A stretch of 35,216 nt of DNA from positions 1 to 35,216 of the forward strand of contig URIY01000015.1 of the NCBI GenBank assembly GCA_900547995.1. The letters are read 5' to 3'. A model generated the notes under the pieces. It searched no databases. It was not told where the DNA came from and was given only the letters and a program-made list of their open reading frames with translations. The stretch is from an uncultured Mycoplasmatota bacterium (lineage in GTDB: Bacteria; Bacillota_I; Bacilli_A; RF39; UBA660). The position numbers were made by a program, and so were the translations under genes. Positions 23,872 through 32,798 of this stretch are shown in pieces. The first letter of the stretch is position 1, and the number at the start of each line of letters is the position of its first letter.

Positions 23872-26245
23872 TTTTACAGAAATAGAAAAGAAATGGCAAA
23901 AATATTGGGAGGAAAATGAAACATTTAAGACAGATGTATGGGATTTTAGTAAACCAAAATACTATGCACTTGATATGTTTCCATACCCATCAGGTCAAGG
24001 ATTACATGTAGGTCATCCTGAAGGATATACAGCAACTGATATTATATCTAGAATGAAAAGGATGCAAGGATATAATGTTTTACATCCAATGGGATTTGAT
24101 TCTTTTGGTCTTCCTGCAGAACAATATGCGATTAAGACTGGTAATCATCCTGAAGGATTTACAAAAAAGAATATTGAAACTTTTACAAAACAATTAAAAA
24201 TGCTTGGTATGTCTTTTGATTGGTCAAGAGTTGTGTCAACTTGCGATCCATCCTTTTATAAATGGACACAATGGATTTTTAAACAATTATATTTAGATGG
24301 TTATGCAAGATTAGTAGAAATGCCAGTTAATTGGTGTGAAGAACTTGGTACAGTGCTTGCAAATGATGAAATCATTGATGGAAAAAGTGAACGTGGGGGA
24401 TACCCTGTTGTTAGAAAAAATATGAAACAATGGGTTATTGATATTCCTAAATATGCTGAAAGACTTCTTGATGGTTTAAATGAAATTGATTGGCCAGAGT
24501 CAACTAAAGAAATGCAACGAAATTGGATTGGTAAGTCTGTCGGAGCACATGTTATCTTTAAGATTAAAAATAGTGATAAAACCTTTACTGTCTTTACAAC
24601 AAGATGTGATACATTATTTGGAGCAACATATTGTGTTTTATCTCCTGAGCATGAACTAGTAGACATTATTACAACCGAAGAGCAAAAAGATAAAGTGACT
24701 GAATATAAGAAAATTTGTGCATCTAAATCGGATTTAGAAAGAACGGAACTTAATAAGGAAAAGACAGGTGTTTTCACTGGTGCATATGCCATTAATCCTG
24801 TAAATGGAAAAGAAATACCTATTTGGATTGCTGATTATGTTTTATCTACATATGGAACAGGTGCTATTATGGCCGTTCCTGCTCATGATACAAGAGATTT
24901 TGCTTTTGCTACAAAATATGGCATTGAAATTATCCCTGTTATATCAGGTGGTGATATATCAAAAGAAGCATATACAGGTGATGGAGTTCATATTAATTCA
25001 GACTTTTTAGATGGTTTAAATAAAGAAGACGCTATTAACAAAATGATAGAGTGGCTTGAAGATAAAAAAATTGGAACTAAAAAAGTAAATTATCGTCTTC
25101 GTGAATGGATATTTGCTCGTCAAAGATATTGGGGAGAACCTATTCCTATTATTCATCTAAATAATGGTGGTACAAGAGTTTTAGAAGATGATGAATTACC
25201 ACTAGTTCTTCCTTCTTTAGAAGATTATAGTCCAAGTAAAACCGGTGCTTCTCCCCTTGAAAAAGCTACTGAGTGGGTAAATACTCCTGATGGGAAAAGA
25301 GAAACATCAACAATGCCTGGATCTGCTGGATCTTCTTGGTATTTCTTAAGATATATTGATCCACATAATGATGAAGAACTTGCTGACAAACGTTTGCTTG
25401 AACACTGGATGCCTGTTGATTTATACATGGGTGGTCCTGAGCATGCTGTTGGACATTTATTATATTCTAGAATGTGGAATAATTATTTATATGATAAGGG
25501 TATTTGCCCTGTTAAAGAGCCATTTAAGAAACTTAGACATCAAGGTATGATTCTTGGATCAAATGGTGAGAAAATGAGTAAATCAAAAGGAAATGTTGTT
25601 AATCCAGATGAAATGGTTAATAATTATGGTGCGGATTCATTAAGATTATATGAAATGTTTATGGGACCTATTGATGCTGCTAAACCTTGGGATCCAAATG
25701 GTATAGATGGCGCTAAAAAATTCTTAGAAAGAATTTGGAGACTTTATACTGAAGAAAATAAAATAAAAGATGAAGAAAATAAAAATCTTGAGAAAGTATA
25801 TCATCAAACTGTAAAAAAGGTAACGGAAGATTATGAAACAATGAATTTTAATACAGCAATAAGTTCAATGATGGTCTTTATTAATGCTGTATATAAAGAA
25901 AATGTTTTTTCAAAAGAATATGCTCTTAATTTCCTAAAATTGTTAAACCCTATTGCCCCTCATATAACAGAAGAATTATGGCAAAGACTCGGTAATAATG
26001 ATACTATTACTTATGCTACTTGGCCAAGCTTTGATGAAAGCAAAATGGTTGATGAAACATTTGAAATGGTTGTTCAAGTTAATGGAAAAGTAAGAGGTAA
26101 GATAGTTGTATCTACAGAAACATCAAAAGAAGAAATGGAAAAACTTGCTCTTGATATTTCTAATGTCAAAAATTATATTGATGGTAAAGAAATTGTTAAA
26201 ATTGTAACAATTCCTAAGAAATTAGTAAGTATTGTTGTTAAATAG
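23864..26245 (+). CDS. leuS: Leucyl-tRNA synthetase
   Basis: LeuRS charges tRNA-Leu. The 793-residue class Ia enzyme has the HIGH-type motif HVGH at 48-51, inside PSGQGLHVGHPEGYTATD, a CP1 editing domain (TTRCDTLFGATY and GTGAIMAVPAHDTRDF), the zinc-less W-x-x-SAGSSWYFLRY core, and KMSKS at 570-574, then an anticodon-binding helical region and a C-terminal domain ending KIVTIPKKLVSIVVK. I chose ATG 23864, with GAAGG at 23854-23858; an upstream ATG at 23834 lies inside the preceding gene and has no ribosome site. It overlaps that gene by 8 bases and is downstream of a leucine-specific T-box. Confidence 0.97.
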   Translation: MYNFTEIEKKWQKYWEENETFKTDVWDFSKPKYYALDMFPYPSGQGLHVGHPEGYTATDIISRMKRMQGYNVLHPMGFDSFGLPAEQYAIKTGNHPEGFTKKNIETFTKQLKMLGMSFDWSRVVSTCDPSFYKWTQWIFKQLYLDGYARLVEMPVNWCEELGTVLANDEIIDGKSERGGYPVVRKNMKQWVIDIPKYAERLLDGLNEIDWPESTKEMQRNWIGKSVGAHVIFKIKNSDKTFTVFTTRCDTLFGATYCVLSPEHELVDIITTEEQKDKVTEYKKICASKSDLERTELNKEKTGVFTGAYAINPVNGKEIPIWIADYVLSTYGTGAIMAVPAHDTRDFAFATKYGIEIIPVISGGDISKEAYTGDGVHINSDFLDGLNKEDAINKMIEWLEDKKIGTKKVNYRLREWIFARQRYWGEPIPIIHLNNGGTRVLEDDELPLVLPSLEDYSPSKTGASPLEKATEWVNTPDGKRETSTMPGSAGSSWYFLRYIDPHNDEELADKRLLEHWMPVDLYMGGPEHAVGHLLYSRMWNNYLYDKGICPVKEPFKKLRHQGMILGSNGEKMSKSKGNVVNPDEMVNNYGADSLRLYEMFMGPIDAAKPWDPNGIDGAKKFLERIWRLYTEENKIKDEENKNLEKVYHQTVKKVTEDYETMNFNTAISSMMVFINAVYKENVFSKEYALNFLKLLNPIAPHITEELWQRLGNNDTITYATWPSFDESKMVDETFEMVVQVNGKVRGKIVVSTETSKEEMEKLALDISNVKNYIDGKEIVKIVTIPKKLVSIVVK

Positions 26246-26264
26246 ATAATATTTTGTGTATAAT
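26235..26264 (+). promoter_or_regulatory. Possible promoter of the DUF2207 gene
   Basis: TTGTTA (26235-26240), 18 bases, TATAAT (26259-26264). The leader would be very short, starting near the AGGAGG ribosome site. Confidence 0.4.
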
Positions 26265-26282
26265 GTTGGTAGGAGGAAATGT

Positions 26283-27977
26283 ATGAAAAGAATAAAATAT
26301 TTATTTTTCTCATTACTTTTGTTATTTAGTATGGCTGGCTTTGCTAAAGCCAATACAATTTATAGCATTGACGTTACTGCTGTTTTAGATGAGGATGGAA
26401 ATGCTAAAATAACTGAAGTTTGGGATATGAGTGTAGATAAAGGTACCGAAGTTTATAAACCAATGGGAAGTTTAGGTAATAGTGAGATTAGTAATTTCCA
26501 TGTGTCAGAAAATGGTAATCTATATAATTATCAAACAAGTTGGAATACTAGTGGAACACTTGATACTAAAAGGAATAAAAATGGTATTAATTATACTGGT
26601 AGTGGTATTGAATTATGTTGGGGTATGGGTAGTTATGGAAGACATACTTATACTCTTACATATGATGTATCAAATATTATTTATAATGTTGATGATGCAC
26701 AAGTTTTATATTGGAAGTTTGTAAATGATAGTATGAACCCAGCTCCAAAAACTTTTACTGTAACAGTAAAGGGGCCTAATTATTATGAAGATACATTAGA
26801 TGTATGGGGATATGGATATAAAGGTTATGCATATGTTGATAATGGTATTATTTCTATGTCGAATGTTGAAGATAGAAATTTTACATCAGATGAGTATGCC
26901 GTTCTTCTTGTTAAATATCCACTTGAAACTTTTAAAACAGATAATCATATAAGTGATTATCATACATTTAATGATTTTTATACAAAGGCCGAAGAGGGTA
27001 CTTTTGACTATGATTATGGCAATAAACCAAGTTTTTGGTCAATAATTATTGTGATATTTAATATTATATGTAGTTTCTTACCATTTATTATAATGTTTAT
27101 TGCAATAGGTAAAACTCAAAAAAGCACTAAATATATTAAAAAAAATATTGACAAGAAAAATTTAAATAATTTTAGAGATATTCCTTGTGAAAAAAATTTA
27201 TTTAAAGCCTATTTTTTATCAAGTGTTTACGATTTAAATCGAAAAAAAGAAGATTTACTTGGTGCTGTTTTATTAAAATGGCTTAAAGATGGTAAAATTA
27301 AAATTGTTAAACAGCAAAAGAAAAAATTATTTAAAGAAAAAGAAGTTACAGTCATTGACTTAGGTAATTGTACGTTTAATACTACTTATGAACAAAGTTT
27401 ATATGATATGATGGTTGTTGCTAGTAAAGATAGAATGCTTGAAGAAAATGAACTAAAGAAATGGTGTTCAAATAACTATAGTAAGTTTTTTAAATGGTTT
27501 GATACCGTTGAAAGAAATATACGTGAAGAGTATGTAAATAGTGGTCATATTACTGTTACAGAAACAGGAAAAGTATTTAAAACTAAGGAATATACATTAG
27601 ACAATTACTTATATGAAGAGGCAGTTAAACTTGCTGGCTTAAAAAAATATTTAAAAGAGTTTTCTTTAATAAAAGAAAAAGAACCTATTGAGGTAATGCT
27701 TTGGGAAGAGTACTTAATATTTGCTCAAATATTTGGTATTGCTAAAGAGGTTGCAAAACAATTTAAAAACTTATATCCTGAATTAATTGAAAATAATAAC
27801 TATGGATTTGATTATGTAAATATTATGTGGATTGATTCTATATCATCTCATAGTATCAGTAGTGCTTCATCAGCACGAAGTGCAGCACAAAATTATTCAT
27901 CCGGTGGAGGAGGATTCTCTAGCGGAGGTGGAGGAGGAGGCTCCTTTGGTGGAGGTTCTGGAGGAGGATGCAGATAA
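26283..27977 (+). CDS. DUF2207 membrane protein
   Basis: This 564-residue protein has the DUF2207 architecture of unknown function common in Firmicutes. A signal peptide (MKRIKYLFFSLLLLFSMAGFAKA) leads to an extracytoplasmic beta-rich domain beginning YSIDVTAVLDEDGNAKITEVWDM. A membrane segment follows at about 250-276 (SIIIVIFNIICSFLPFIIMFIAI), then a cytoplasmic part with the conserved R..EDLLGAVLLKWLKDGKIKIV and EEYLIFAQIFGIAKEVAKQFK segments. The protein ends in a glycine-serine-rich tail (GGGGFSSGGGG and similar), typical of the family, here finishing GGGCR. I chose ATG 26283, seven bases after AGGAGG; an in-frame GTG at 26256 precedes that site. It follows leuS by 37 bases and may be read through from it. 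Confidence 0.88.
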   Translation: MKRIKYLFFSLLLLFSMAGFAKANTIYSIDVTAVLDEDGNAKITEVWDMSVDKGTEVYKPMGSLGNSEISNFHVSENGNLYNYQTSWNTSGTLDTKRNKNGINYTGSGIELCWGMGSYGRHTYTLTYDVSNIIYNVDDAQVLYWKFVNDSMNPAPKTFTVTVKGPNYYEDTLDVWGYGYKGYAYVDNGIISMSNVEDRNFTSDEYAVLLVKYPLETFKTDNHISDYHTFNDFYTKAEEGTFDYDYGNKPSFWSIIIVIFNIICSFLPFIIMFIAIGKTQKSTKYIKKNIDKKNLNNFRDIPCEKNLFKAYFLSSVYDLNRKKEDLLGAVLLKWLKDGKIKIVKQQKKKLFKEKEVTVIDLGNCTFNTTYEQSLYDMMVVASKDRMLEENELKKWCSNNYSKFFKWFDTVERNIREEYVNSGHITVTETGKVFKTKEYTLDNYLYEEAVKLAGLKKYLKEFSLIKEKEPIEVMLWEEYLIFAQIFGIAKEVAKQFKNLYPELIENNNYGFDYVNIMWIDSISSHSISSASSARSAAQNYSSGGGGFSSGGGGGGSFGGGSGGGCR

Positions 27978-27993
27978 TGCATTCTTTTCTTTT
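27966..27993 (+). terminator. Terminator of the DUF2207 gene
   Basis: GGATGCA (27966-27972) pairs with TGCATTC (27978-27984), with one G-U pair, followed by TTTTCTTTT. The stop codon lies in the loop. Confidence 0.7.
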
Positions 27994-28051
27994 ACTAAAA
28001 ATTTTAGATATAGTTAATTATGAATTTAAATTACTTTAGATATAAAAAAAT

Positions 28052-28292
28052 AATAATAAGCAAGAATTAAGTAGGATAAATTGATAAATAATTGAGTGCT
28101 ATGGATTATGGTGTACTACTTAAAGTCAATCAAATATATATTAAATCAAAATAAACATTAAGAACAATGTATTTGGATCCTGCTATTAGGGGAGGATTTG
28201 CCTAACTAACTATTCCAAATAAGCAAACGAGTAAAAATCAAATGTATTATAAAGTGTAGTTGTTAGGATGCATCATATGTATCCTTTTGTTT
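28052..28292 (+). ncRNA. Candidate structured non-coding RNA of unknown family
   Basis: The 361 bases between the DUF2207 gene and rnhB hold no credible ORF but have a transcript-like layout: a terminator before, a possible promoter (TTATGA 28019-28024, 16 bases, TATAAA 28041-28046), two long perfect stems and a terminator at 28265-28292. Stem 1 is TTAAGTAG (28067-28074)/CTACTTAA (28116-28123); stem 2 is TATTTGGA (28170-28177)/TCCAAATA (28214-28221), with TCCT (28178-28181)/AGGA (28193-28196) stacked inside. I could not match it to 6S, SRP, tmRNA or RNase P RNA. A cis-leader of rnhB is less likely because rnhB has its own promoter after the terminator. Confidence 0.5.
28265..28292 (+). terminator. 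Terminator of the candidate ncRNA
   Basis: AGGATGCAT (28265-28273) pairs with ATGTATCCT (28277-28285), with one G-U pair, around CAT, followed by TTTTGTTT. No protein gene lies just upstream. Confidence 0.75.
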
Positions 28293-28318
28293 ACTAAAAA
28301 TTTTAAATATGATAAAAT
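28290..28318 (+). promoter_or_regulatory. rnhB promoter
   Basis: TTTACT (28290-28295), 17 bases, extended -10 TGATAAAAT (28310-28318), 20 bases before the start codon. Confidence 0.65.
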
Positions 28319-28338
28319 TAAACTGGGAATGGTGATAT

Positions 28339-28968
28339 ATGAGAACTAATTATAATTTATATGAATATGAGGATTCATTGCATAAAGAAGGATATAAATA
28401 TATAGGTGGAACTGATGAGGCAGGAAGAGGCCCCTTATTTGGACCAGTCGTTGCTGCTTGTTGTATACTTCCAAATGATTTTAAATTAGAGGGCCTTACC
28501 GATTCAAAGCAATTGACAGAGAAAAAACGTGAAAAATATTTTGACTATATTAAAGAAAATGCCCTTGCATATGGAATAGGTATTGTTGATCATAAAGAGA
28601 TTGATAGAATTAATATATATGCAGCATCTAAAAAAGCTATGATGATTGCGATAGAAGAAGCATCTAAAAAAATAAAACCAGATTATGTATTAACAGATGC
28701 TATGCCACTTGAACTAGATATTCCGGTATTGCCTATTATTAAAGGGGATGCTAAAAGTATTTCCATAGCGGCTGCATCCGTTCTTGCTAAAGTAACACGT
28801 GATAGAATGATGTATGAAATAGATAAAAAATATCCTGAATATGGTTTTGCTAATCATAAAGGATATCCTACCAAGAAACATATTGAAGCAATACATAAAT
28901 ATGGACTAATTGATGGGTATAGACTTACATATGGACCAGTTAAGGAAGTTGTGAATAACACAATTTAA
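28339..28968 (+). CDS. rnhB: Ribonuclease HII
   Basis: RNase HII cleaves RNA in RNA-DNA hybrids and initiates removal of misincorporated ribonucleotides. The 209-residue protein has the signature GGTDEAGRGPLFGPVVAA with catalytic Asp26 and Glu27, the LTDSKQLTEKKRE segment, the third acidic residue in VLTDAMPL, and the DAKSISIAAASVLAKVTRDR segment ahead of YPEYGFANHKGYPTKKH. It lacks the N-terminal substrate-binding extension found in Bacillus RnhB (about 255 residues). The ribosome site is poor (GGAATGG region). It has its own promoter, and no clear terminator is seen before the response regulator gene. Confidence 0.95.
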   Translation: MRTNYNLYEYEDSLHKEGYKYIGGTDEAGRGPLFGPVVAACCILPNDFKLEGLTDSKQLTEKKREKYFDYIKENALAYGIGIVDHKEIDRINIYAASKKAMMIAIEEASKKIKPDYVLTDAMPLELDIPVLPIIKGDAKSISIAAASVLAKVTRDRMMYEIDKKYPEYGFANHKGYPTKKHIEAIHKYGLIDGYRLTYGPVKEVVNNTI

Positions 28969-29032
28969 CATAATTGATTTATTTTATGACCATATTTAAT
29001 TATTAAACTTTTATATAAAGGGAAGTGTAACT

Positions 29033-29689
29033 ATGTTTAAAATTTGTTTAGTAGAAGATGAAGTTAATTTAAATAATTTAATTAAAAATTATTTGGGACA
29101 TGCCGGATACGAGGTTATTAGTTTATATAATGGAGAAGATGCTCTTACTCATGTAAGTGATGATATTCATTTATGGATTCTTGATATAATGCTTGGTGGT
29201 AACGTATCAGGATATGATGTGATTAAAAGTATACGAGAAAAAAATAATAATGTACCAGTTATATTTACTTCAGCAAGAGATCAAGATTTAGATCGTATTA
29301 TAGGTTTAGAACTAGGCAGTGATGATTATATTACAAAGCCATATTCCCCTAAAGAATTAGTTCTTCGAGTAAATAATATTATTAAGAGAGTATATGCTGA
29401 AAAGTCCGAACAAGTAAAATATGAAAATTATTTAGTTGATATTAATAAAAGAACTGTTTTTGAAGATGAAAAAGAGATTACTCTTACAACTCTTGAATTT
29501 GATTTATTAATTATGTTTTTAAATAATAAAGGAAAATCATTTAGTAGAGATGATATTCTTAAAAATATTTGGGGTGATGATTATTTTGGAAGTGACCGTG
29601 TTGTTGATGATTTAGTAAGAAGATTAAGAAGAAAAATGCCTAATATTAAGATTAATACTATATATGGGTTTGGATATAGAATTATATGA
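29033..29689 (+). CDS. OmpR/PhoB-family response regulator
   Basis: This 218-residue regulator has an N-terminal receiver domain with the acidic pocket (Glu8, Asp9), phosphoacceptor Asp51 in WILDIML, Thr79/Ser80 and Lys102 in KPY. The C-terminal winged helix begins near residue 126, with LTTLEFDLLIMFLNNKGKSFSRDDILKNIWG and DDLVRRLRRKM as recognition helix, ending in the INTIYGFGYRI wing. GGGAAG serves as ribosome site. The stop is TGA, overlapping the kinase start by four bases (ATGA), so the two are coupled. The regulated genes are unknown; neighbours do not include transporters or resistance genes that would suggest a signal. Confidence 0.93.
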   Translation: MFKICLVEDEVNLNNLIKNYLGHAGYEVISLYNGEDALTHVSDDIHLWILDIMLGGNVSGYDVIKSIREKNNNVPVIFTSARDQDLDRIIGLELGSDDYITKPYSPKELVLRVNNIIKRVYAEKSEQVKYENYLVDINKRTVFEDEKEITLTTLEFDLLIMFLNNKGKSFSRDDILKNIWGDDYFGSDRVVDDLVRRLRRKMPNIKINTIYGFGYRII

Positions 29690-30960
29690 AAAAAATAAAA
29701 CTAAATTTATATAGACAATTACTATCTATAGTATTTGGATTATTTATAATTATATTTATAAGTTTAGGTATTTTTTTACCAAAAGTGTTACTTCCAATAT
29801 ATGAAAAAAATTTATATCAATATTTAAGACAACCACTTGATTTGGTTAAGTATGATGTCGATAATCAGACACTTGATACTGAAGTTGCGTATCTATACTA
29901 TAAAAGAGATGGCATGATGGTTGTATCGGAAAACTTTGAAGATGTAGTTCCTATATCACCTAAAGAGGTTATTGAGAAAACAAATGATGATGGATATGGC
30001 AAGTTTAAGTATAATGGTAAAACATATTATTATAATTCTTCAATGATGCAAGGCGTATTAAAATTGTCTATTACAAGTGATGATTATATAAATCAAATAA
30101 GAAGAGATTTAGTAAATACTATTTTCCCAATTATTTCTATTACTTTCTTGATTATTACGGTAATTGTTATATGGTGGTCTAGAAGATTAATAAGAAAAAT
30201 AAATCATTTGAAAGAAAAAGTTGATAATTTAGATAATGATAAATATGTTGATAAAATGAAATTTAATGTTGATGATGAAATGTATGATTTATCAGAGGCT
30301 ATTGATAATATGAAAATTACTCTACAAAAACAAGAGGAATATAAAAATCAAATGTATCAAAATATATCACATGACTTTAAGACACCACTTACGGTTATTA
30401 AATCATATATGGAAGCCTTTGAAGATGGTATTGAATCAGCCGAAAATACAAGGAAAATTGTTAAAGAAGAAGTTAATAAATTAGAGGGTAAAGTTCATTC
30501 ACTTCTTTATTTAAATAAATTATCATATATTAGTAATACTAATAATATAAAAGATGAGAAAACCGATATTACAGGTTTATTAAATGATTGCATAAAGAAA
30601 TTAAAAATTCAAAGACCAGATATCAATTTTAAAATATATTTAAAGGGTGATAGCAGTACATATAATGGAAGTTATGATATGTGGGAAGCTATTATATATA
30701 ATATTTTAAATAATTTTATGAGATATGCCGATAAAAAAATTGAAATAACATTAAAAAATGATAATATTATTATGTATAATGATGGACCCAATATTGATGA
30801 GAATATCTTAAATGATATTTTTACACCATATAAAAAAGGAATAAATGGTCAGTTCGGGTTAGGATTATCAATTGTAAAGAAAACACTTATGCTTTGTGGA
30901 TATGAAATTACGGTAAAAAATGAGAAAAAAGGCATTAGTTTTGTTATAAACAAATTATAA
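29686..30960 (+). CDS. Sensor histidine kinase
   Basis: This 424-residue partner of the adjacent regulator has a membrane segment at about 13-33, an extracytoplasmic sensor region of about 110 residues, a second membrane segment at about 144-164 (IFPIISITFLIITVIVIWW), a HAMP linker, a HisKA dimerisation domain with His229 in NISHDFKTPLTVI, and a HATPase domain with the N box (YNILNNFMRYA), the G1-type segment (NDGPNIDENILNDIF) and the G2 segment (GQFGLGLSIVKK). It is full length with all catalytic boxes present. The sensor domain shows no motif I recognise. Translation is coupled to the regulator through the ATGA overlap. Confidence 0.93.
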   Translation: MKKIKLNLYRQLLSIVFGLFIIIFISLGIFLPKVLLPIYEKNLYQYLRQPLDLVKYDVDNQTLDTEVAYLYYKRDGMMVVSENFEDVVPISPKEVIEKTNDDGYGKFKYNGKTYYYNSSMMQGVLKLSITSDDYINQIRRDLVNTIFPIISITFLIITVIVIWWSRRLIRKINHLKEKVDNLDNDKYVDKMKFNVDDEMYDLSEAIDNMKITLQKQEEYKNQMYQNISHDFKTPLTVIKSYMEAFEDGIESAENTRKIVKEEVNKLEGKVHSLLYLNKLSYISNTNNIKDEKTDITGLLNDCIKKLKIQRPDINFKIYLKGDSSTYNGSYDMWEAIIYNILNNFMRYADKKIEITLKNDNIIMYNDGPNIDENILNDIFTPYKKGINGQFGLGLSIVKKTLMLCGYEITVKNEKKGISFVINKL

Positions 30961-31012
30961 ATCAATAAAATTAAAAAAATTTTATAAAAGACTTTTATTT
31001 TTGTAAAAAAAA

Positions 31013-31021
31013 TGGTATACT
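31013..31021 (+). promoter_or_regulatory. Extended -10 promoter of the coiled-coil gene pair
   Basis: TGGTATACT at 31013-31021 is an extended -10 box with a poor -35 (TTTTAT, 30993-30998, 17 bases). A leader of about 50 bases follows. Confidence 0.5.
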
Positions 31022-31077
31022 AATTCTATGATAGGGGTAAAACTTATTTGTAAGATTTAGAGTAAAGGGGAATTAAT

Positions 31078-32106
31078 ATGAATAATGAAAATTTAGAAGT
31101 ATTAGAAATGGATAAGAATCCTAATTATATGTTTAATACACAAAACAATGTATCAAACGATGATATGAATGATGATTTTTTTGATGATGATTTAGTTGAT
31201 TTGGACTTTAATGGTTTAGATACTGATGCAAACAACAATTATAATAAATCATTTAGTATGCCAAGTGTTACACCAATTAATGACAAAAAGGCAGATGTAT
31301 CTCCAATTAATTTAACACCTGTTGCTGAAAGTGTATCTCCAGTAGTTGAAGAAAAAAATGCAGTGAATACAAAAGAAGGAAGTACTACTGAAAAGACTGA
31401 AGGGGCTAATAAAGCAGAAAGTAATGCGGATAATAAGGATAATTTAGATAATAGTTATGTTTTATCAAATTTTGACGTATTATTTGATAGCTTATATAAT
31501 GATGTTGTTGGAGCAAACAATTTAATTTCTGATTTAATAGAAAAAAAATCTTCTTTAAATCGTAATGAAAAAATATTAGATGATTTTAAGGAAAAATTTG
31601 AAAAAGAAAAAGAAGATTTTAGAAAATTTGTTGAAGAACAAAAAAAGGTAATTGATGCTGATAAAAAACAAGCTTTAAAGACTATTGAAGACAAAAAGAA
31701 ATATTTGCGTAGTGAAGAAGCTAAATTTAATGAGGATTGTGAATCAAAGAAGAAAGAATTATCACTTATGGAACAGTCATTAAATCTTGAAAAAGAAAAA
31801 TTTGAAACTGAAAAGAATAATCTTAATTCTTCTAACAAAATAGAACTTGATAAGATTTCTACTGAAAGAGAAAAATTAGAAAGAGAAAAAGAAGAATTTG
31901 AAAGATATAGAAAATTATGCGAAGATGCTAATCAAAACACTAAGAGAGAGTTACAACTTCAACAAGAACAATTTGCTAAGTACAAAGAATTAGAACAAAA
32001 GAAATTAGACTTAGAAGAGAAGAACCTATCACAAAGTTGTGCAAGATTTAAAGAATTAGTGTCACAATTCAATTCAGGATTTGAACAACTTCCAAATGAA
32101 AATTAA
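31078..32106 (+). CDS. Coiled-coil protein, paralogue 1
   Basis: I do not recognise this 342-residue protein. Residues 1-125 are acidic, Asn/Asp-rich and apparently disordered, including DDFFDDDLVDLDF. From about 130 a helical part begins (FDVLFDSLYNDVVGANNLISDLIEKK) and continues as an almost unbroken charged coiled coil rich in Lys and Glu to about 315. It ends with a short motif, ARFKELVSQFNSGFEQ. The next gene encodes a shorter protein with the same plan and a matching end, so the two are tandem paralogues. No signal peptide or membrane segment. A scaffold or filament-forming role is possible but nothing shows it. A single good ribosome site (AAAGGGG) fixes the start. It follows the two-component genes but has its own promoter. 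Confidence 0.8.
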   Translation: MNNENLEVLEMDKNPNYMFNTQNNVSNDDMNDDFFDDDLVDLDFNGLDTDANNNYNKSFSMPSVTPINDKKADVSPINLTPVAESVSPVVEEKNAVNTKEGSTTEKTEGANKAESNADNKDNLDNSYVLSNFDVLFDSLYNDVVGANNLISDLIEKKSSLNRNEKILDDFKEKFEKEKEDFRKFVEEQKKVIDADKKQALKTIEDKKKYLRSEEAKFNEDCESKKKELSLMEQSLNLEKEKFETEKNNLNSSNKIELDKISTEREKLEREKEEFERYRKLCEDANQNTKRELQLQQEQFAKYKELEQKKLDLEEKNLSQSCARFKELVSQFNSGFEQLPNEN

Positions 32107-32122
32107 TCAGGAGGTATAAAAC

Positions 32123-32782
32123 ATGGATGAAGAAATAAAAAGGGATATGGAAATAGATAACTCTATTTCTAATGAAGAAAAAAGTAATGAAGAAGTTAGT
32201 GAAACACCAAGCGTAGTAAGCGAACCAGAAGTAAATATTAATGATATTTTTCAAGTCGCTAATAATAATGTAAAGGAAGCTGCTAATATTTTTCATAAAA
32301 ACATTGAAATGAAAAAAGAATTAGAAGAAAAACAAGCAAAATTAGATAAATCTATTGCTGAACATGAAGAAAAAAAAGCAGCTGATTATGATAAACTAAA
32401 TAAATATAAAGATGAGGTTTATGAAAAGTTAAAACATAAAAAAGATGAAGTTGCTACAGAAATTGATAATTTAAGGGAATCACAAAAACAACTTGATGAT
32501 GCTAAAGAAGCATTTGAAGTTACTAAAAAAGATGAATTAAATAAAATCAATGAAGAAAAACAAAAAAATTTAGATATGATTGATTCTAAGAAAAAAGAAC
32601 TTGACGAACTTGAAACTAAACTTAGAAATGAGAGAGAAAGTTTGGAAGAAGAGAAGAGACAATTACAACTTGATCGTATTAAATACGATAGTGATAAAAA
32701 AGAATTGGCTTCTAACTTATCTAGATTTAATGATTTAGTTGCTCAATTTACTGTTGGTATGGATAAAATTTCTGAAGGGTAA
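32123..32782 (+). CDS. Coiled-coil protein, paralogue 2
   Basis: This unrecognised 219-residue protein is 16 bases after its paralogue, with a strong AGGAGGT. It has a short acidic N-terminus (about 45 residues), a helical segment INDIFQVANNNVKEAANIFHKNI comparable to the start of the helical part of paralogue 1, and a charged coiled coil from about 65 to 195. The end, SRFNDLVAQFTVGMDK, matches paralogue 1 (RF..LV.QF..G), the best conserved stretch between the two. Heteromeric assembly is a reasonable inference from pairing and co-transcription. A terminator follows directly. Confidence 0.8.
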   Translation: MDEEIKRDMEIDNSISNEEKSNEEVSETPSVVSEPEVNINDIFQVANNNVKEAANIFHKNIEMKKELEEKQAKLDKSIAEHEEKKAADYDKLNKYKDEVYEKLKHKKDEVATEIDNLRESQKQLDDAKEAFEVTKKDELNKINEEKQKNLDMIDSKKKELDELETKLRNERESLEEEKRQLQLDRIKYDSDKKELASNLSRFNDLVAQFTVGMDKISEG

Positions 32783-32797
32783 TTTAACCCTTTTTTT
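32774..32797 (+). terminator. Terminator of the coiled-coil gene pair
   Basis: AAGGGT (32775-32780) pairs with ACCCTT (32787-32792) around AATTTA, flanked by a G-U pair and followed by a T run. The stop codon overlaps the 5' arm. Confidence 0.8.
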
Positions 32798-32798
32798 C

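Noticed and set aside
24301..24792. 163-codon antisense ORF inside leuS
   Set aside because: Shadow of the conserved editing-domain coding frame.
26256..26282. GTG start for the DUF2207 protein
   Set aside because: It precedes the AGGAGG site and would put nine residues before a clean signal peptide.
28052..28292. 6S RNA, SRP RNA, tmRNA or RNase P RNA
   Set aside because: Signature sequences (SRP domain IV GGAAG tetraloop region, tmRNA tag/ends, RNase P core) are absent, and the 5' and 3' ends do not pair into a 6S-like rod.
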